Shown here: in pieces, positions 6,031-7,439 of the stretch
How the letters are laid out: the number at the start of each line of letters is the position of its first letter
Numbering within the stretch: the stretch's first letter is position 1
Assembly (NCBI GenBank): GCA_946482355.1
Contig: CAMLRE010000098.1
Span: forward strand, 1-7,439
Direction: 5' to 3'
Source: an uncultured Bdellovibrio sp.
GTDB taxonomy: Bacteria; Bdellovibrionota; Bdellovibrionia; Bdellovibrionales; Bdellovibrionaceae
Length of the DNA: 7,439 nt
Translations under genes and position numbers: made by a program
Notes under the pieces: model-generated
Seen by the model: the letters and a program-made list of their open reading frames with translations, nothing else
Told to the model about the DNA's origin: nothing
Databases searched by the model: none

Positions 6031-6057
6031 GGCAGACTCCTCATCCCTTAAAGCTAA

Positions 6058-6073
6058 GGCAAGGCGGGTGCCA
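6058..6073 (-). promoter_or_regulatory. Sigma-54 (RpoN) promoter, -24/-12 type
   Basis: Read on the minus strand, TGGCAC (6073-6068), five bases, then TTGC (6062-6059) match the sigma-54 consensus TGGCAC-N5-TTGC exactly, including the 10-base gap between the key GG and GC pairs. The start of transcription should be near 6047. This gives a 17-base leader that begins with GGG and contains the GAGGAGT ribosome site of the 5224-6030 gene. Sigma-54 promoters need an enhancer-binding activator; its site was not identified and would lie upstream, within or beyond 6075-6180. Confidence 0.75.
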
Positions 6074-6074
6074 T

Positions 6075-6106
6075 AAAAAAAGGGAGCTGATCTCTCTAGC
6101 TCCCTT
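6075..6106 (-). terminator. Strong intrinsic terminator of the coiled-coil gene unit
   Basis: On the minus strand AAGGGAGCT (6106-6098) pairs perfectly with AGCTCCCTT (6088-6080) around a 9-base loop, and a run of seven Ts (6081-6075) overlaps and follows the stem end. It lies about 70 bases after the stop of the 6173-6820 gene and ends one base before the sigma-54 promoter, so the downstream gene is insulated from read-through. Two weaker hairpins lie between (6128-6150 and 6156-6173). Confidence 0.9.
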
Positions 6107-6127
6107 CCTGAGTCTTTATGAATAGAC

Positions 6128-6173
6128 CCTGCTGTCACGGGGCCAACAGGTGTCGATCTTTTAGACGAAAGAT
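6128..6173 (-). other. Two small hairpins between the 6173-6820 stop and its terminator
   Basis: ATCTTT (6156-6161) and AAAGAT (6168-6173) form a perfect 6-base inverted repeat that begins at the stop codon. CCTGCTG (6128-6134) and CAACAGG (6144-6150) form a 7-pair stem on the minus strand with one G-U pair. Neither is followed by a T-run. They could protect the transcript 3' end or serve as protein sites for sigma-54 activation of the next gene; the sequence does not decide between these. Confidence 0.35.
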
Positions 6174-6820
6174 TACTTGTTCTCTTTTAAGCCTTGGTAA
6201 GTTTCAGAGATTTTTTCTTGTTTATCTACCTCTGCTGACCATTTTTTAACTTCGCCTTCGTAAGATTTCTTTTTTGTGTTCCAAGCGGTCTCTTGAGAAG
6301 CTAAACCACGTAAAGACTCAATAGCTTTACCTTCTTGGGCGCGTAACTCAGATTCGCGGCCTTTCCAAGATTTTTTCTCCTCAGCGACTAATTCCATTTG
6401 TCTTTTGTAATCAGCGATAAGCTGTTCGCGCTTTTTTTGGTTTTCAGAGATTTTTGTTGTTAAAGCGGCAAGCTCTTTTAACTGCTTGTCTTCTTCAGCG
6501 CGTTTTGTTTCTTCGGCCGAGATTAAAGCTTGTAGTTCTTTTTCTTGTAAAACTACTTTTTTAAGAGCTTCGTTGTTATTTAAGATTTCAGTGTTCACTG
6601 TATCTTTTTGTTTTTGAGCTTGGCCTTTAGCTTTACCGATTTCAACCATGTTTGTGTTGATTACGCTTAAGTTTTTTTCGTAATCAACTTTGTTAGCTTT
6701 CGCTGTTTCAACGTTGATCTTAATTTTATCAAGACCTTGTTGGGCTGTATAAGGTTCAGCATGAGCCACGATACTTGCTAGGGTAATTAAGGCTAAGATT
6801 GTTTTTTGAGTCTGTTTCAT
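6173..6820 (-). CDS. Exported long coiled-coil protein, unknown function
   Basis: The 215-residue product starts with a signal peptide (about residues 1-21, ending IVAHA before EPY). Almost all of the mature protein is rich in E, K, Q, A and L with heptad-like spacing (for example LKKVVLQEKELQALISAEET and NQKKREQLIADYKRQMEL). It contains almost no proline and no cysteine, so it should form one long helical coiled coil, comparable in plan to periplasmic or envelope coiled-coil proteins. Three tryptophans lie in the second half (KSWKGRE, TAWNTKK, KKWSAEV). No catalytic motif is seen. The start has AAAGGA about 7 bases upstream. It follows the 6847 gene after 26 bases and ends in a strong terminator, so it is the last gene of that unit. 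Confidence 0.75.
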   Translation of the reverse strand: MKQTQKTILALITLASIVAHAEPYTAQQGLDKIKINVETAKANKVDYEKNLSVINTNMVEIGKAKGQAQKQKDTVNTEILNNNEALKKVVLQEKELQALISAEETKRAEEDKQLKELAALTTKISENQKKREQLIADYKRQMELVAEEKKSWKGRESELRAQEGKAIESLRGLASQETAWNTKKKSYEGEVKKWSAEVDKQEKISETYQGLKENK

Positions 6821-6846
6821 AAAATATTCCTTTTATTAATTAAAAA

Positions 6847-7439
6847 TTAGTTATGCTTTTCGTTATCGTCGCCTGCGTCAGTTGAAGCGTTTTCAGAACT
6901 TGGTGTTCTTTCGCTTTCATCCTGCGGGCAAACGTTTTTTAATGAAGAACGGTAGTGACCGATCTCATCATCCCAAACTTCGCCTTTAAATTTCCATGCA
7001 TAGTTATCTTTATCATCCGGAGTTAAAGAAGCTGGTGCTTTGTCAGCTTGTTTTCCTTCGCCGCCGGCCATTTGGTAACGGATATGTTCACCGGCACCAG
7101 AATAGATTTCATAACTTAAAACTTCTTGTTGGTCGATTAGGCGGTCAAGTGATGCCACGAGCTCACCAAAACGGCCTTGTAAGTTTTTGCCTGCTTTTTC
7201 ACGTAAAGTATTTTCTTCTTTAGTTAAACGGGCAAGAGCTTCTTCACGCATTTTTTTAATCCCGTTTCTTGCACGAGAGTAAATTAAATGCTCAACACCT
7301 CGGCTCAAATACTTTTTCTCTAAATTACGTAAGCCATCGCCTTTTTTACCGTCGCGTTGAGCTTGCGAAAATTCATTTTTAGCTTTTAACATTTCTAATC
7401 GGGCATCACGCTCTTTACGGATTAAGTCGATTGTCACTT
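6847..7439 (-). CDS. Partial charged, mostly helical protein of unknown function (5' end outside window)
   Basis: At least 196 residues are encoded and the frame is open to the window edge. The only early start-like codon is a GTG at 7435-7437, two bases from the edge, so the true N-terminus probably lies beyond. The N-terminal two thirds is highly charged and helical (RKERDARLEMLKAKNEFSQA, then ARLTKEENTLREKAGKNL). After a linker near residues 125-145 comes a more conserved-looking segment, NYAWKFKGEVWDDEIGHYRS, and one Cys (NVCPQ). An acidic, polar, probably disordered tail ends in HN. No family is recognised. Helical character and 26-base spacing to the exported coiled-coil gene suggest that the two work together, perhaps in an envelope assembly; this is inference. 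Confidence 0.65.
   Translation of the reverse strand, partial: VTIDLIRKERDARLEMLKAKNEFSQAQRDGKKGDGLRNLEKKYLSRGVEHLIYSRARNGIKKMREEALARLTKEENTLREKAGKNLQGRFGELVASLDRLIDQQEVLSYEIYSGAGEHIRYQMAGGEGKQADKAPASLTPDDKDNYAWKFKGEVWDDEIGHYRSSLKNVCPQDESERTPSSENASTDAGDDNEKHN

Noticed and set aside
6031..6138. An N-terminal extension of the papain-like protein to an ATG at 6138
   Set aside because: It would read through a strong terminator and the sigma-54 promoter and place 36 hydrophilic residues before a clear signal peptide. The ATG at 6030 has an excellent ribosome site.

Overview
This is a moderately A+T-rich, gene-dense bacterial segment with short intergenic gaps and no rRNA, tRNA, CRISPR, insertion sequence or phage gene. 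No stretch over about 150 bases lacks a gene. Several features fit a free-living or predatory Gram-negative bacterium of the Bdellovibrio type: a sigma-54 promoter, an Aer-type PAS protein, and an unusually high share of small exported proteins (nuclease, phosphatase-like, cysteine-hydrolase-like and coiled-coil). The lineage is inferred from overall style and not from any marker gene.

Layout. Bases 1-172 hold the tail of a membrane protein on the + strand. Its 3' end overlaps the 3' end of a convergent MarR-family regulator (131-604, minus). The regulator is divergent from bioY, the biotin-uptake S component (718-1296). The space between them carries three alternating TTGAA/TTCAA half-sites over a plausible bioY promoter, plus a small UUCG hairpin directly before the bioY start codon. 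A predicted exported NlpC/P60-like cysteine hydrolase (1301-1801) follows bioY with a 4-base gap and its Shine-Dalgarno inside the bioY stop region, so the two are probably co-translated. A second + strand pair encodes an exported tyrosine/dual-specificity-phosphatase-like protein whose P-loop arginine is replaced by alanine (1919-2533) and an exported coiled-coil protein with a four-cysteine C-terminal part (2561-3409). A third pair encodes a soluble Aer-like PAS protein with degenerate chemoreceptor-like helices (3531-4739) and an exported staphylococcal-nuclease homologue (4746-5210). This run ends at a clear intrinsic terminator whose stem starts inside the nuclease gene.

The right part is on the minus strand. 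An exported protein with papain-like Cys/His/Asp motifs (5224-6030) appears to be monocistronic. A very good sigma-54 (-24/-12) promoter match lies just before it, predicting a 17-base leader with a GAGGAGT Shine-Dalgarno. That promoter directly abuts the strong terminator of the upstream minus-strand unit, which encodes an exported long coiled-coil protein (6173-6820) and a partial charged helical protein (6847 to the window edge).

Points most worth testing are the sigma-54 promoter on an exported protease-like gene, the coupling of a biotin transporter to an exported amidase-like enzyme under a MarR regulator, the arginine-less phosphatase loop, and the soluble PAS-chemoreceptor remnant. 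Four start codons have been moved downstream from the longest open frame (604, 1919, 2561 and 6030), mostly on ribosome-site and signal-peptide evidence.
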